NCBI RefSeq assembly: GCF_003937825.1
Contig: NZ_RSFW01000017.1
Coordinates: 186,001-250,000, forward strand
From: Mesobacillus subterraneus
GTDB taxonomy: Bacteria > Bacillota > Bacilli > Bacillales > Cytobacillaceae
Reading direction: 5' to 3'
DNA: 64,000 nucleotides
The notes below the pieces were generated by a model. The model worked only from the letters and a program-made list of their open reading frames with translations. It had not been told where the DNA came from and made no database searches. Within the stretch, counting starts at the first letter, position 1. Each line of letters starts with the position of its first letter. Shown here piece by piece: positions 8,558 to 16,283 of the stretch. The position numbers were made by a program, and so were the translations under genes.

Positions 8558-9469
8558 CTACCTTTTTTGTATGTTCACTTCTGGAAGCAGCTGTTCTACT
8601 TTTTCCGGTGTGCATAGACCAATCGAAAACGCAGTTGCGCTTCCCGATGCTACACTATAACGGAATGCATCCTGGCGATCTTTCGATTTGATATACTGTG
8701 CCAGGAAGCCAGCAACCATTGAATCCCCTGCTCCGACTGAGCTTTTCACTTTCCCAGAAGGCACAGTTGCTATAAAAGCATCTGTTTCATTAATATATAC
8801 CGCACCTTTTTCAGCCATGGATACGATCACGTTCTTGGCACCGGCTTCAACTAGCTTTTTTCCATAGGTGACAGCCTCTTCAACACTTGTAATCTCTTTA
8901 TCGAAAAGCTGGCCAAGCTCATGGTGGTTCGGTTTAATCAAGAAAGGCTTATAATGGATAATGGATTTTAACAGATTTCCTTCCGCATCGACAATTACTT
9001 CTGCTCCGGATTTTTTGCAAATTTGAACAATTTCTTCATAGATGCTTTCAGGCATGCTTGATGGGATACTCCCGGCAATCACGAGGAAGTCCCCGGTGCC
9101 TAACTGTTTGATTTGCTCCTTCAATAATCCGAGAGCCAGGTTCGAGACTGCTGGTCCGCTCGCGTTGATTTCTGTTTCGGATCCTGCCTTCAGCTTGACA
9201 TTGATTCGTGTATCGCCATCGATTTTCACAAACCCAGTGAAAATACCTTCTTTGTTTAAAAATTCCTCGACGTAATTTCCAGTAAATCCTCCTAAAAAGC
9301 CGATAGCCTTGCTTTCTGTTCCCATCGAACGAAGGACTCTTGAGACATTGATGCCTTTTCCGCCTGGAAGTTTTGTTTCCTTCTTGCTTCTATTTAATTT
9401 ACCTAATTCGATTTCATCCGCTTCAACGATATAGTCTACTGAAGGATTCAGTGTTAAAGTGTAGATCAT
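8558..9469 (-). CDS. fruK: 1-phosphofructokinase
   Basis: The 303-residue PfkB-family kinase converts fructose-1-phosphate, the product of FruA, to fructose-1,6-bisphosphate. The N-terminal TLNPSVDY and LPGGKGINVSRVL substrate-binding motif and the C-terminal GAGDSMVAGF catalytic motif (anion hole, catalytic Asp) are present. The start overlaps the end of fruR by four bases (ATGA), so translation is coupled. Tagatose-6-phosphate kinase is a close relative, but the operon context makes fructose-1-phosphate the likely substrate. Confidence 0.96.
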   Translation of the reverse strand: MIYTLTLNPSVDYIVEADEIELGKLNRSKKETKLPGGKGINVSRVLRSMGTESKAIGFLGGFTGNYVEEFLNKEGIFTGFVKIDGDTRINVKLKAGSETEINASGPAVSNLALGLLKEQIKQLGTGDFLVIAGSIPSSMPESIYEEIVQICKKSGAEVIVDAEGNLLKSIIHYKPFLIKPNHHELGQLFDKEITSVEEAVTYGKKLVEAGAKNVIVSMAEKGAVYINETDAFIATVPSGKVKSSVGAGDSMVAGFLAQYIKSKDRQDAFRYSVASGSATAFSIGLCTPEKVEQLLPEVNIQKR

Positions 9470-10218
9470 GATGTCACAACCTTTATTGATGTTTTGCTGG
9501 TATATTGCCCTTTGCTCTCTTCTTCTAGCTCGTTTGTGATAATCGCCGCTTCATGCAAGTCAGCAATTTTAGCGAAAGTGATTTCGGAAAACTTCGTATC
9601 ATCGGCAAGTACATATGCCTCCCGTGCCAAAGACATTGCCTTCTGCTTGATCATTGCTTCTTCCTGGTCCGGAGTCGTATAGCCAGACTGTGGATGAATT
9701 CCATTGACTCCAAGGAAGCATTTATCAAAACGATATTGTTCAAGACTGCCCAGTGCTCCCCTGCCAATAATGGCATTCGTCTTTGGTTTTGCATATCCGC
9801 CAATTACGTATGTCTCAATATTCCTTTCAAGAAGAGCCGGGAGATGCATTAATCCGTTCGTTACCACTACAATGTCTTTTGTAGGAAGGAATGTGATCAT
9901 TTCCTGGATGGTTGACCCTGCATCCAGATAGATACTGTCTCCTTCTTCCACAAGGTTTGCTGCATATTGAGCGATTCGCCTTTTCTCATGAAGGTTTTTG
10001 GAAGATTTCTCAACCATGCTTGGTTCCTGAAGCTTACCTCTCAATCTTGCCGCTCCCCCATGTACTCTCTTAAGGAATTTCCCCTCTTCAAGCAAGGTCA
10101 AATCCCGGCGGATCGTCGATTCTGATGCTTCTGTCAAATCAACAAGTTCCTGTATTTTAACGATTGGTTTCTCTTTTATTAGTTGTAGTATGAGCTGGTG
10201 GCGCTCAGGTGTTAACAT
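9466..10218 (-). CDS. fruR: DeoR-family repressor of the fructose operon
   Basis: The 250-residue protein has an N-terminal winged helix-turn-helix (ERHQLILQLI, then SESTIRRDLTLLE) and a DeoR sugar-phosphate sensor domain with DAGSTIQEM. In related operons FruR represses fruRKA until fructose-1-phosphate rises. It is first in the operon. An AGGAGG lies eight bases ahead of the ATG. Repeated TGATTG/CAATCA boxes in its promoter are likely its operators. Confidence 0.94.
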   Translation of the reverse strand: MLTPERHQLILQLIKEKPIVKIQELVDLTEASESTIRRDLTLLEEGKFLKRVHGGAARLRGKLQEPSMVEKSSKNLHEKRRIAQYAANLVEEGDSIYLDAGSTIQEMITFLPTKDIVVVTNGLMHLPALLERNIETYVIGGYAKPKTNAIIGRGALGSLEQYRFDKCFLGVNGIHPQSGYTTPDQEEAMIKQKAMSLAREAYVLADDTKFSEITFAKIADLHEAAIITNELEEESKGQYTSKTSIKVVTS

Positions 10219-10249
10219 GAGCCATACCTCCTATTCGCTTCGTACTCTA

Positions 10250-10278
10250 ATATTAATGTAATCGATTTCAGAAATCAA
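10250..10278 (-). promoter_or_regulatory. Promoter of fruR-fruK-fruA
   Basis: On the minus strand TTGATT (10273-10278), a 17-base spacer and TAATAT (10250-10255) form a sigma-A-type promoter about 30 bases upstream of fruR. The -35 overlaps the first CAATCA operator box. Confidence 0.7.
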
Positions 10279-10343
10279 TCATTTTCTTTCAAAAACAATC
10301 ACATTATGATTGAATTTGAAATTTATTTGAACACTTATGATTG
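10276..10343 (-). promoter_or_regulatory. Probable FruR operator repeats
   Basis: Four TGATTG/CAATCA boxes lie at 10276-10281, 10296-10301, 10307-10312 and 10338-10343. The middle two form an inverted repeat with a five-base spacer. They sit on and upstream of the fru promoter, as expected for autoregulation by FruR. This is inferred from position and repetition. Confidence 0.6.
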
Positions 10344-10371
10344 ATTTGGATTATTTATGCAAAATATCTTT

Positions 10372-10402
10372 AAAAAAAATTAAGCCTCCATCAAGGAGGC
10401 TT
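10372..10402 (-). terminator. Terminator of the first LysE-family gene
   Basis: Stem AAGCCTCC/GGAGGCTT with a short loop, then TTTTTTTT on the minus strand. Confidence 0.88.
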
Positions 10403-10414
10403 TAATGAATGATC

Positions 10415-11047
10415 CTATATAAGCAAAGCTTTAATTCCCTGGTATCCAAAATAAAGACCAAAAGCAAGCAACGATAGACCAGATAAGATTGAAATTGCTC
10501 TTAGGCTGCTGTAATTCAAAAATCGTCTGAAACCTGTCGTGATTGCCGCAACAAAAATATCCCATAATCCGAGTCCCAGGAAAATCATGCTGCTGTATAT
10601 GAGCAAATCAGCGCTCCCGTATTGAGTGGCCGTTTTCGCAAGAACTGAACCATAGATTCCAAGCCAGAAAAGAATCGATAAAGGACTGCTTATTGACATC
10701 AAAAAGCCGGTAAAGAAGCACTTTAACAACGACTCTTTCCCTCGGCTGAAAGCTAGTTTGATATCATCCGCTTTAATCATACATTCAATCCCGGAATAAA
10801 TTAGTACGAAACCCCCAAACAGCCAGAGAAATATCTGAATGACGGGGATGTCCAAAAAATTAACAAGCCCCAAATAAATGAGAAGCATAAAGATTGCATC
10901 AGCGATCATCGATCCAGTTCCAACAATCCATGCGTGCCAAAAACCATTCTTTATTCCCTTATCCAATCTCGCTGAATTGACCGGACCAATTGGGGCGGCC
11001 AGGGTTAAACCAAGAAAAATATAGCTTGCCAGTAAACTGATACTCAA
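10415..11047 (-). CDS. LysE-family exporter, copy 1
   Basis: A 210-residue membrane protein with about six helices. The N-terminal GLTLAAPIGPVNSA matches the LysE/RhtB signature. This family exports amino acids or related metabolites; the substrate is not predictable. A TTG start at 11047 is chosen: GGGGGA lies eight bases upstream, and it lines up with the start of the paralogue at 12332. A GTG at 11065 would add six residues. Copy 2 shares long identical blocks such as SILFWLGIYGSVLAKTA-like segments, so the pair arose by duplication. Confidence 0.82.
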   Translation of the reverse strand: MSISLLASYIFLGLTLAAPIGPVNSARLDKGIKNGFWHAWIVGTGSMIADAIFMLLIYLGLVNFLDIPVIQIFLWLFGGFVLIYSGIECMIKADDIKLAFSRGKESLLKCFFTGFLMSISSPLSILFWLGIYGSVLAKTATQYGSADLLIYSSMIFLGLGLWDIFVAAITTGFRRFLNYSSLRAISILSGLSLLAFGLYFGYQGIKALLI

Positions 11048-11130
11048 CTTTTCGTCCCCCAACACACATAACTTTATAAATTGTATGTAAAGAAATTTCA
11101 GCTTAATACTTCTTGTCCCAAAAATTTGAA

Positions 11131-11158
11131 TTGCAATCTACCACTTTTATGCTATAAT
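11131..11158 (+). promoter_or_regulatory. Promoter of tRNA-Leu
   Basis: TTGCAA (11131-11136), a 16-base spacer and TATAAT (11153-11158) preceded by TG form an extended -10 promoter about 60 bases ahead of the tRNA. Confidence 0.72.
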
Positions 11159-11221
11159 TCTTTTATAATAATTTTTCCGCTCATAGTATTCTATTCTAAA
11201 AGATGGAAAATATATTAATCC

Positions 11222-11305
11222 GCGGGTGTGGCGGAATCGGCAGACGCGCTAGATTCAGGTTCTAGTGGTGGCAACACCGTGGAGGTTCAAGTCCTCTCAT
11301 CCGCA
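11222..11305 (+). tRNA. tRNA-Leu (CAG anticodon)
   Basis: The acceptor strands GCGGGTG and CATCCGC pair, the T-arm reads GAGGTTCAAGTCCTC, the anticodon loop holds CAG, and a long variable arm (TGGTGGCAACACC) marks it as class II. The 3' CCA is not encoded. It has its own promoter and terminator, so it is a single-gene unit. Confidence 0.96.
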
Positions 11306-11311
11306 TACGGA

Positions 11312-11345
11312 AAAGGTACCTTTACAAAAGGTACCTTTTTTGTTT
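11312..11345 (+). terminator. Terminator of tRNA-Leu
   Basis: Stem AAAAGGTACC/GGTACCTTTT with a short loop, then a T-rich tail. Confidence 0.9.
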
Positions 11346-11509
11346 TCCATATCATCTTAACCTCTTTGTAAAATACTCCTCTCCTCTCACAGGCAATTCC
11401 TCTATTGTCCTCTCAGCTTGTGACCAACTTGTGAACTATGGAGATTCAGTGCATTTTCTTCATTTATAGCTCTTGATGGACAATACCCACTGTAGTAAAA
11501 ATTTTTTAT

Positions 11510-11525
11510 ATACCAATACAGGTAT
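11510..11525 (+). promoter_or_regulatory. ATACC-N6-GGTAT dyad upstream of a Tat-signal ORF
   Basis: ATACCAATACAGGTAT has arms ATACC/GGTAT around six bases. The same geometry occurs in the CsoR/CstR-type operator at 37931-37948. It lies about 30 bases ahead of the small Tat ORF. The role is a guess. Confidence 0.25.
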
Positions 11526-11555
11526 GGTTAAGATCATTCATATTGGAGGTATAAA

Positions 11556-11690
11556 ATGACAACTGAGATTTCCAGACGCGGTTTCCTAAAACGTTCATCA
11601 GGCGCACTGGCTGTCGGAACAAATGCGTTAACAGGAGCTGCGAGGAAGAAACACAAAAAAACGCGAAGCAATACGGCCACTATTGCCTAA
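11556..11690 (+). CDS. Stand-alone twin-arginine signal peptide ORF (44 residues)
   Basis: The peptide begins MTTEISRRGFLKRSSGAL, carrying a textbook Tat motif SRRGFLK, then a short hydrophobic stretch and a lysine-rich tail ending at TAA. No enzyme domain follows. A good site GGAGGT lies five bases ahead of the ATG. Small Tat proteins occur next to formate dehydrogenase genes in some bacteria, but none is here. It could be a remnant of a lost Tat enzyme or a real small protein; I cannot tell which. Confidence 0.55.
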   Translation: MTTEISRRGFLKRSSGALAVGTNALTGAARKKHKKTRSNTATIA

Positions 11691-11711
11691 AGAAATGGTG
11701 CCTGCCTTTGC

Positions 11712-11750
11712 AAAAAAAGAAACAGCCAGGGATTGATTCCTGGCTGTTTC
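11712..11750 (-). terminator. Terminator of ydjO
   Basis: Stem GAAACAGCCAGG/CCTGGCTGTTTC on the minus strand followed by TTTTTTT, 14 bases after the gene. Confidence 0.88.
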
Positions 11751-11763
11751 CACAGAAGATATT

Positions 11764-11970
11764 CTAACCAATTAAATTCTGGCTATGGTTGTTCACTACT
11801 TCCAGAACCTTTGTCGTCTGTTCCATGTCACTTTGACAGATCGGGCAAGCGGGGACATTGCTGCTCTTGAAATTGTCGCGAACCCAGCAATTGCAATCAT
11901 CAGAAGTACATACCCATATTTTCGTTTCTGCTGTTACGATTTCTTCAGGCGGTTTTCTTCCAAATGCCAT
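11764..11970 (-). CDS. ydjO: Cold-inducible protein YdjO family, small zinc-ribbon protein
   Basis: The 68-residue product has KIWVCTSDDCNCWVRDNF and PACPICQSDM, matching the YdjO pattern of paired cysteines (C-x4-C and C-x2-C) that likely binds zinc. YdjO of B. subtilis is reported as cold-inducible; its role is unknown. A GGAG site sits nine bases ahead of the ATG. The gene is monocistronic with its own terminator. Confidence 0.82.
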   Translation of the reverse strand: MAFGRKPPEEIVTAETKIWVCTSDDCNCWVRDNFKSSNVPACPICQSDMEQTTKVLEVVNNHSQNLIG

Positions 11971-12331
11971 TTCCTCACGCTCCTATCGTTTTAATCCTGG
12001 CTGTTTTCGTTTTTTGACAAAAAAAGCCAAATCATCGTTCGATTGATAAAAAAATTCATTTATTATAAAAAGCGGCAAATTAAAACTTTTTATAATAAAT
12101 GAATGATTCGAAAGTTGATATCATTTTCATTTTACCACACTTTCTTCTTTTTACCAAAATTGACTCTGGATTGATGCAAAACAACAGTTACTATTATATT
12201 CATATCCACCGTTTTTTATTAATGTTGACAAGAAATTCTTCCTTCCTTGCAAAGTTCAGGTTGTACATCTCCATTAAGCTGAATAGAAATAGTACAAGCA
12301 AATCTGGCTATGTTAATGGAGGTTTCATACA
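11971..12331. other. 360-base divergent intergenic region between ydjO and the second LysE gene
   Basis: It holds no convincing gene. A short frame at 12099-12335 has no ribosome site and is rejected. The notable content is the long inverted repeat at 12054-12104, listed separately. Confidence 0.6.
12054..12104. repeat. 19-bp perfect inverted repeat with 13-base loop
   Basis: The left arm starts ATTCATTTATTATA (12054-12072) and the right arm (12086-12104) is its exact complement. It sits between divergent ydjO and the LysE gene. It is AT-rich, lacks the G+C stem and T-run of a normal terminator, and could be an operator, an mRNA structure or a mobile-element trace. Confidence 0.8.
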
Positions 12332-12952
12332 TTGAATGTCTTTTTAGGTTACATATTCCTCGGTTTATCACTTGCAGCCCCAATTGGTCCAGTTAATGCC
12401 GCCCAGATGGACAAGGGGATCAAAAGCGGTTTTTTTCAAGCATGGCTGCTCGGCCTGGGGGCATTGACAGCGGATATTGTGTATATGCTCACTGTCTATC
12501 TCGGGGTCGTAAAATTCCTCGAAACCCCATTTATGCAGTCTTTTCTCTGGCTTTTCGGTTTCTTTGTCCTAATGTATACCGGTATTGAGACGATTGTCAG
12601 TTCCGGAAAAATCGTCATGGAAAGTCGTGGTGGTGATTCCAGCTTCAAATCGTTTGCTTCCGGATTTTTAATGTCGATTTCCAACCCGCTTACCATTTTA
12701 TTTTGGCTGGGGATCTATGGTTCTGTACTGGCAAAAACCGCTTCTACCTATGGTACAGGAGAGCTGGTCCTATACAGTTTCGGAATCATTCTTGGCTTGA
12801 TCTTATGGGATATCGTGATGGCAGCCATTTCCAGCAGTTTCCGCAAGCTTCTTACAACCAGACTCCTGGCCTGCATTTCAATCCTATCTGGAGTATCCTT
12901 GATCGGCTTTGCGCTTTTTTTTGGCTACCAGGCTCTGAAACTTTTCTTATAA
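12332..12952 (+). CDS. LysE-family exporter, copy 2
   Basis: A 206-residue paralogue of the gene at 10415-11047, with the family start GLSLAAPIGPVNAAQMDKG and about six membrane helices. It starts with TTG behind GGAGG at nine bases. It likely exports an amino acid or similar small molecule. The two copies flank tRNA-Leu and ydjO and point away from each other. No terminator was found after it. Confidence 0.84.
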   Translation: MNVFLGYIFLGLSLAAPIGPVNAAQMDKGIKSGFFQAWLLGLGALTADIVYMLTVYLGVVKFLETPFMQSFLWLFGFFVLMYTGIETIVSSGKIVMESRGGDSSFKSFASGFLMSISNPLTILFWLGIYGSVLAKTASTYGTGELVLYSFGIILGLILWDIVMAAISSSFRKLLTTRLLACISILSGVSLIGFALFFGYQALKLFL

Positions 12953-13062
12953 GCCCATCGATTCTTTAAAATGGCAATGTCTTACGTTCTGCTAATTCCT
13001 TGATTGTTATGGTCAAATAAGATATATAATAAAAAGGACAAAACTTAAAGGATGAGAATAGA

Positions 13063-13374
13063 ATGGATATTACAGGACATACCGTCGAGCTTCTCGAGGA
13101 CCCATTTAACCTGTTATCTGGAAGCAGATATGAATATTTCTTAACGATTGAAGTAGATGAAGAAGACGAATTATATACGGAAAAAGGACTTCTGCTGAAG
13201 GTGATTTTCCTTGTGGATGGGAGCGAAAGCAGAATCCTTCAAAATTACTTCATTGAACAGGAAACAGAAAAAGTATTGGATTTTGAGCTTGAGGAAGATG
13301 AAGAAGAGGCTGTAAAAGAGTATTGTCTCAACCATTTACCCGAAGATGAAAATAACGGAGATGAACTAAACTAA
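13063..13374 (+). CDS. Small acidic protein, DUF6509-like
   Basis: A 103-residue acidic protein starting MDITGHTVELLEDPFNLLSG and ending in a run of Glu/Asp. It resembles the DUF6509 family of Bacillaceae from memory; no function is known. No signal peptide or membrane segment is seen. The ribosome site ahead of the ATG (AAAGGATGAG) is good. Confidence 0.68.
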   Translation: MDITGHTVELLEDPFNLLSGSRYEYFLTIEVDEEDELYTEKGLLLKVIFLVDGSESRILQNYFIEQETEKVLDFELEEDEEEAVKEYCLNHLPEDENNGDELN

Positions 13375-13403
13375 AAAAGAGCAGGAATGCTCTTTTTTAG
13401 TTT
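13368..13403. terminator. Bidirectional terminator between convergent genes
   Basis: Stem AAACTAAAAAAGAGCA/TGCTCTTTTTTAGTTT with a GGAA loop. It overlaps the stop codons of both convergent genes. Confidence 0.9.
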
Positions 13404-13797
13404 ACACTTCAACCGACTTTCCTTCTTCGACGATATGATATAGAAGATGTGCCAAGTGTTGGACCGGGCCATATTCTCCCTCTTCTTCATTCATTTCTTC
13501 TGTGAATTCAAGATCATTTAAATACAATGCGGAAAACTCATAGAAATCCTTCAGCTCGAAGCCATAGCAATTGGAAGGCTCCTCACTTCCATTCTCGTAT
13601 TGAAGGACAAGATATGATTCCTTGCCATCCTGGCCCTCAGCATCGAAAAATACAAAAAATCCAATGTTGGTATCCAGATCAAAAAGATGGCGGGTACCGC
13701 CTCCTGTTGCAAAGTCATAATCTTCACTGCTCAACTTTTGAACGGTCATGGTTTCTACTTGATCTTCAGCATGAAACTTCACATCAAATGATTTCAT
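13402..13797 (-). CDS. Hypothetical cytosolic protein
   Basis: A 131-residue acidic soluble protein beginning MKSFDVKFHAEDQVETM, with HLFDLDTNIGFFVFFDAEG in the middle and an acidic C-terminal half. I do not recognise the family. AGGGGTG lies seven bases ahead of the ATG, so it is very likely expressed. It is convergent with the DUF6509-like gene. Confidence 0.65.
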   Translation of the reverse strand: MKSFDVKFHAEDQVETMTVQKLSSEDYDFATGGGTRHLFDLDTNIGFFVFFDAEGQDGKESYLVLQYENGSEEPSNCYGFELKDFYEFSALYLNDLEFTEEMNEEEGEYGPVQHLAHLLYHIVEEGKSVEV

Positions 13798-13984
13798 TTG
13801 TACACACCCCTAAATTTAGTAGCTAAAGCAACAAATCCATCTAACTGGACCTTTAGGCCTTCGGGTCTTCTCAAAATTTCTATTTACCGCTCAAATGGAC
13901 ATTTCAGGCTTTGCTTTCCCTTTAAAATGTCTTAGGAAAAATAATCGAAAAAGACCTCCAGAGGACATCAACCCCAAAAACATT

Positions 13985-14473
13985 CTAAGCAAAAAAAACA
14001 TGCTCAGCAGCTATGTTTTCTCCAATCGTCAGAATACCATATGAGTATTCCTTTTGTCTTCTTTTATCAGTTGGGGAGCCTGGATTAAAAAGGAGGAATC
14101 CTTCTCCGGCCTTATTAACCGGTATATGGGAATGGCCAAAGATTATACAATCGACGTTTTCCCCGGTAAATGCGTCGACTGCTCTTTTTTCGGTGGTTTT
14201 CCCGCTTCCGTGCCCATGGACTACGCCGATTTTAAAACTGCCTGCCATAAAAATCTCTTTCGATTTCAGCACGCTTTTCAGCTCGGGACTGTCCACATTC
14301 CCAGTAACACCAATCACCTCAGCGTACTGTTTAAGTTCGTGATAAACCTCTAATGTCTGCCAGTCACCAGCATGGACAATGCAGTCGCAGGTCTGGAGTT
14401 CATTTAGCAGTTTCACAGGAAGGTCCTTACCCTTTTTGGGCATATGAGTGTCAGAGATGACGACTACTTTCAT
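13985..14473 (-). CDS. YfcE/MJ0936-family metallophosphoesterase
   Basis: The 162-residue protein has the compact calcineurin-like phosphoesterase fold with metal motifs in order: SDTHMP (start), HAGDW, TGNVDS, HGHGSG and GHSHIP. Such enzymes hydrolyse phosphodiesters with Mn2+ or similar metals in vitro; the natural substrate is not established. GGGGGGTG lies eight bases ahead of the ATG. It is followed at some distance by the hypothetical gene at 13402. Confidence 0.88.
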   Translation of the reverse strand: MKVVVISDTHMPKKGKDLPVKLLNELQTCDCIVHAGDWQTLEVYHELKQYAEVIGVTGNVDSPELKSVLKSKEIFMAGSFKIGVVHGHGSGKTTEKRAVDAFTGENVDCIIFGHSHIPVNKAGEGFLLFNPGSPTDKRRQKEYSYGILTIGENIAAEHVFFA

Positions 14474-14519
14474 TCTGATGACACCCCCCTTTTTGATATG
14501 TTACCCTGCTTGGTTCTCA

Positions 14520-15047
14520 TTAATCATTCTCTGAATATTTATATTTGGTCACATTGAAATAATCTTTGGTACCCCTATAGCCGTTGAATTCCACATCGAG
14601 ATCATGAAAATATCGATGCAGCATTAACAATGCCTTTTTGTCTTTACGTCCATTCTCAACGCTAGTTAAATAATTAGAGATTACCTCAAAATCTGATTGA
14701 AGTTCGACATTATCTGTTTCAACAGCAGCTAACACGGACCTTATCTCACTGGCAATTTCTCGCTGTTCTTCCCACTCCACCGAATCAATCCCGCCCCATC
14801 CAAGCGTGTCATTATATTTTGTATGGAACTTGGAGATGAAATCGCCAACATTTTTATAATTCCCCTTATCCGTATTCTCCTGAAAAACCGCAACCGTCTC
14901 AGCACGTCCACCTTCTGATGCTGTCAAGCTCCTGATATTTCCGCCGTTTCCGGACTCCCACAAGGAATAGCCTGCATATACTCCAAAAGCCATTAAAAAC
15001 AGAGTTGCGGGTAGGATCATCCATTTCCAGTTTCTTTTCTTGTTCAT
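14520..15047 (-). CDS. Hypothetical membrane-anchored protein
   Basis: A 175-residue protein with one N-terminal membrane segment (WMILPATLFLMAFGVYAGYS) and an extracellular helical remainder. GGIDSVEWEEQREIASEIRS and DLDVEFNGYRGTKDYF are visible. I do not know the family. The ATG at 15047 has GGGGGTC about nine bases upstream; a longer frame to 15113 lacks a site. It lies 46 bases upstream of the phosphoesterase gene and may be co-transcribed with it. Confidence 0.68.
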   Translation of the reverse strand: MNKKRNWKWMILPATLFLMAFGVYAGYSLWESGNGGNIRSLTASEGGRAETVAVFQENTDKGNYKNVGDFISKFHTKYNDTLGWGGIDSVEWEEQREIASEIRSVLAAVETDNVELQSDFEVISNYLTSVENGRKDKKALLMLHRYFHDLDVEFNGYRGTKDYFNVTKYKYSEND

Positions 15048-15194
15048 TGGCTGCCTGACCCCCTGTGATTTTGATCTTGTCTTGTTTTTATATAATTTGA
15101 CAATTGGTCCCAAATACCTTCTGGAATTTCCGGAATATTGCTGTTCTTCCCCTATTGTCCCATAAATACATTAACGTTGTAGGGGGGAACGAAG

Positions 15195-16247
15195 ATGAAT
15201 TTGGAACCAGGAAAAGCACGTCCATACTTAATAACCAGAAGCTTGCAGCCAGAAAATCAGGAAACACCGATTCACTTTATCCCATTTAATAAGCCCGTCA
15301 CGAATTCCCTGTTTTATCGAAGGAATCATTTTCCTTATCCTATTTTAACACTTGAAGCTTTTTCTCTTACACTATCCGGCTCAGTTGAAAATACCTTAAA
15401 GTTCTCATACCTTGATCTTCAGATGTTTCCGTCAGCAACAATAAGAACATTCATTGAATGCTCGGGGAACAAAAGGGCATTTTTCAAGGAGAAGGTTTTT
15501 GGCGAGCAATGGGAACACGGAGCGATGAGCGAGGGAACTTGGAGAGGAGTCCGCTTGAAGGACCTGCTTCAATATAGCAGGGTAAAAACCCAGGCAAAGG
15601 AAGTCATTTTCAAGGGGAGGGATTCTGGATTAAAAAAGGGAAGCAATGTTCATTTTAAAAGAAGTTTACCACTCACCAAAGCTTTGGATCCAAATGTTAT
15701 CGTAGCCTATGAATTCAATGGAAAACCACTCTCCCATAAGCATGGTTACCCGTTCCGTCTTGTTGTTCCGGGCTGGTATGGCATGGCTTCCGTTAAGTGG
15801 CTTACAGATATTGTCGTGATTGAAGATACATTTACCGGGCCATTTCAAACTGATGATTATGTATATTATTATCCTGATGAAACTTGCGAGGCGGTTACAG
15901 AGAATCGTGTAAACTCAACGATCCAGCAGCCAGTTGATAAACAAATACTGCTAAAGGGAATCCATGAAATAACGGGAATCGCGTGGACTGGAACAGGGAC
16001 GATTTCAAAGGTAGAGATTAGCTTTGACCAAGGCGACAACTGGGAAATCTGCACCCTTTTAGAAGACAGCAGAATGTATCAGACGGTCTTATGGAATTAT
16101 ACAGCGGAACTCGCTTCAGGCAAGGAATACCATATTACTGTAAGAGCAACCGACAGTGCAGGAAACATACAGCCTGATGAGGCCATCTGGAATAAAAAAG
16201 GCTATGGATATAATGGCGTTATGAAAATTACAGTGAAAGTGGAATAA
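15195..16247 (+). CDS. Sulfite-oxidase-family molybdopterin enzyme, cytoplasmic
   Basis: A 350-residue member of the sulfite oxidase fold. The molybdenum-ligating cysteine is in IECSGNKRAFF (Cys89). The cofactor-binding part continues through EGTWRGVRLKDLL and HGYPFRLVVPGWYGMASVKW, and the Ig-like dimerisation domain follows from about residue 240. No Tat or Sec signal is present, unlike many relatives, so it should be cytoplasmic, similar to B. subtilis YuiH. Substrate is uncertain. An AGGGGGG site lies ahead of the ATG. Confidence 0.86.
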   Translation: MNLEPGKARPYLITRSLQPENQETPIHFIPFNKPVTNSLFYRRNHFPYPILTLEAFSLTLSGSVENTLKFSYLDLQMFPSATIRTFIECSGNKRAFFKEKVFGEQWEHGAMSEGTWRGVRLKDLLQYSRVKTQAKEVIFKGRDSGLKKGSNVHFKRSLPLTKALDPNVIVAYEFNGKPLSHKHGYPFRLVVPGWYGMASVKWLTDIVVIEDTFTGPFQTDDYVYYYPDETCEAVTENRVNSTIQQPVDKQILLKGIHEITGIAWTGTGTISKVEISFDQGDNWEICTLLEDSRMYQTVLWNYTAELASGKEYHITVRATDSAGNIQPDEAIWNKKGYGYNGVMKITVKVE

Positions 16248-16251
16248 TGAA

Positions 16252-16277
16252 AACCAGGTGGAATACAGCACCTGGTT
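16252..16277. terminator. Hairpin between convergent genes
   Basis: Stem AACCAGGTG/CACCTGGTT with an eight-base loop. The T-tracts are imperfect on both strands. Confidence 0.6.
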
Positions 16278-16283
16278 CTTCCT

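Noticed and set aside
11222-11345. tRNA-Leu as an integration site
   Set aside because: No integrase, direct repeat of the tRNA end or foreign block was found beside it.
12099-12335. 78-residue frame ahead of the second LysE gene
   Set aside because: No ribosome site; it begins inside the inverted repeat and has low-complexity composition.
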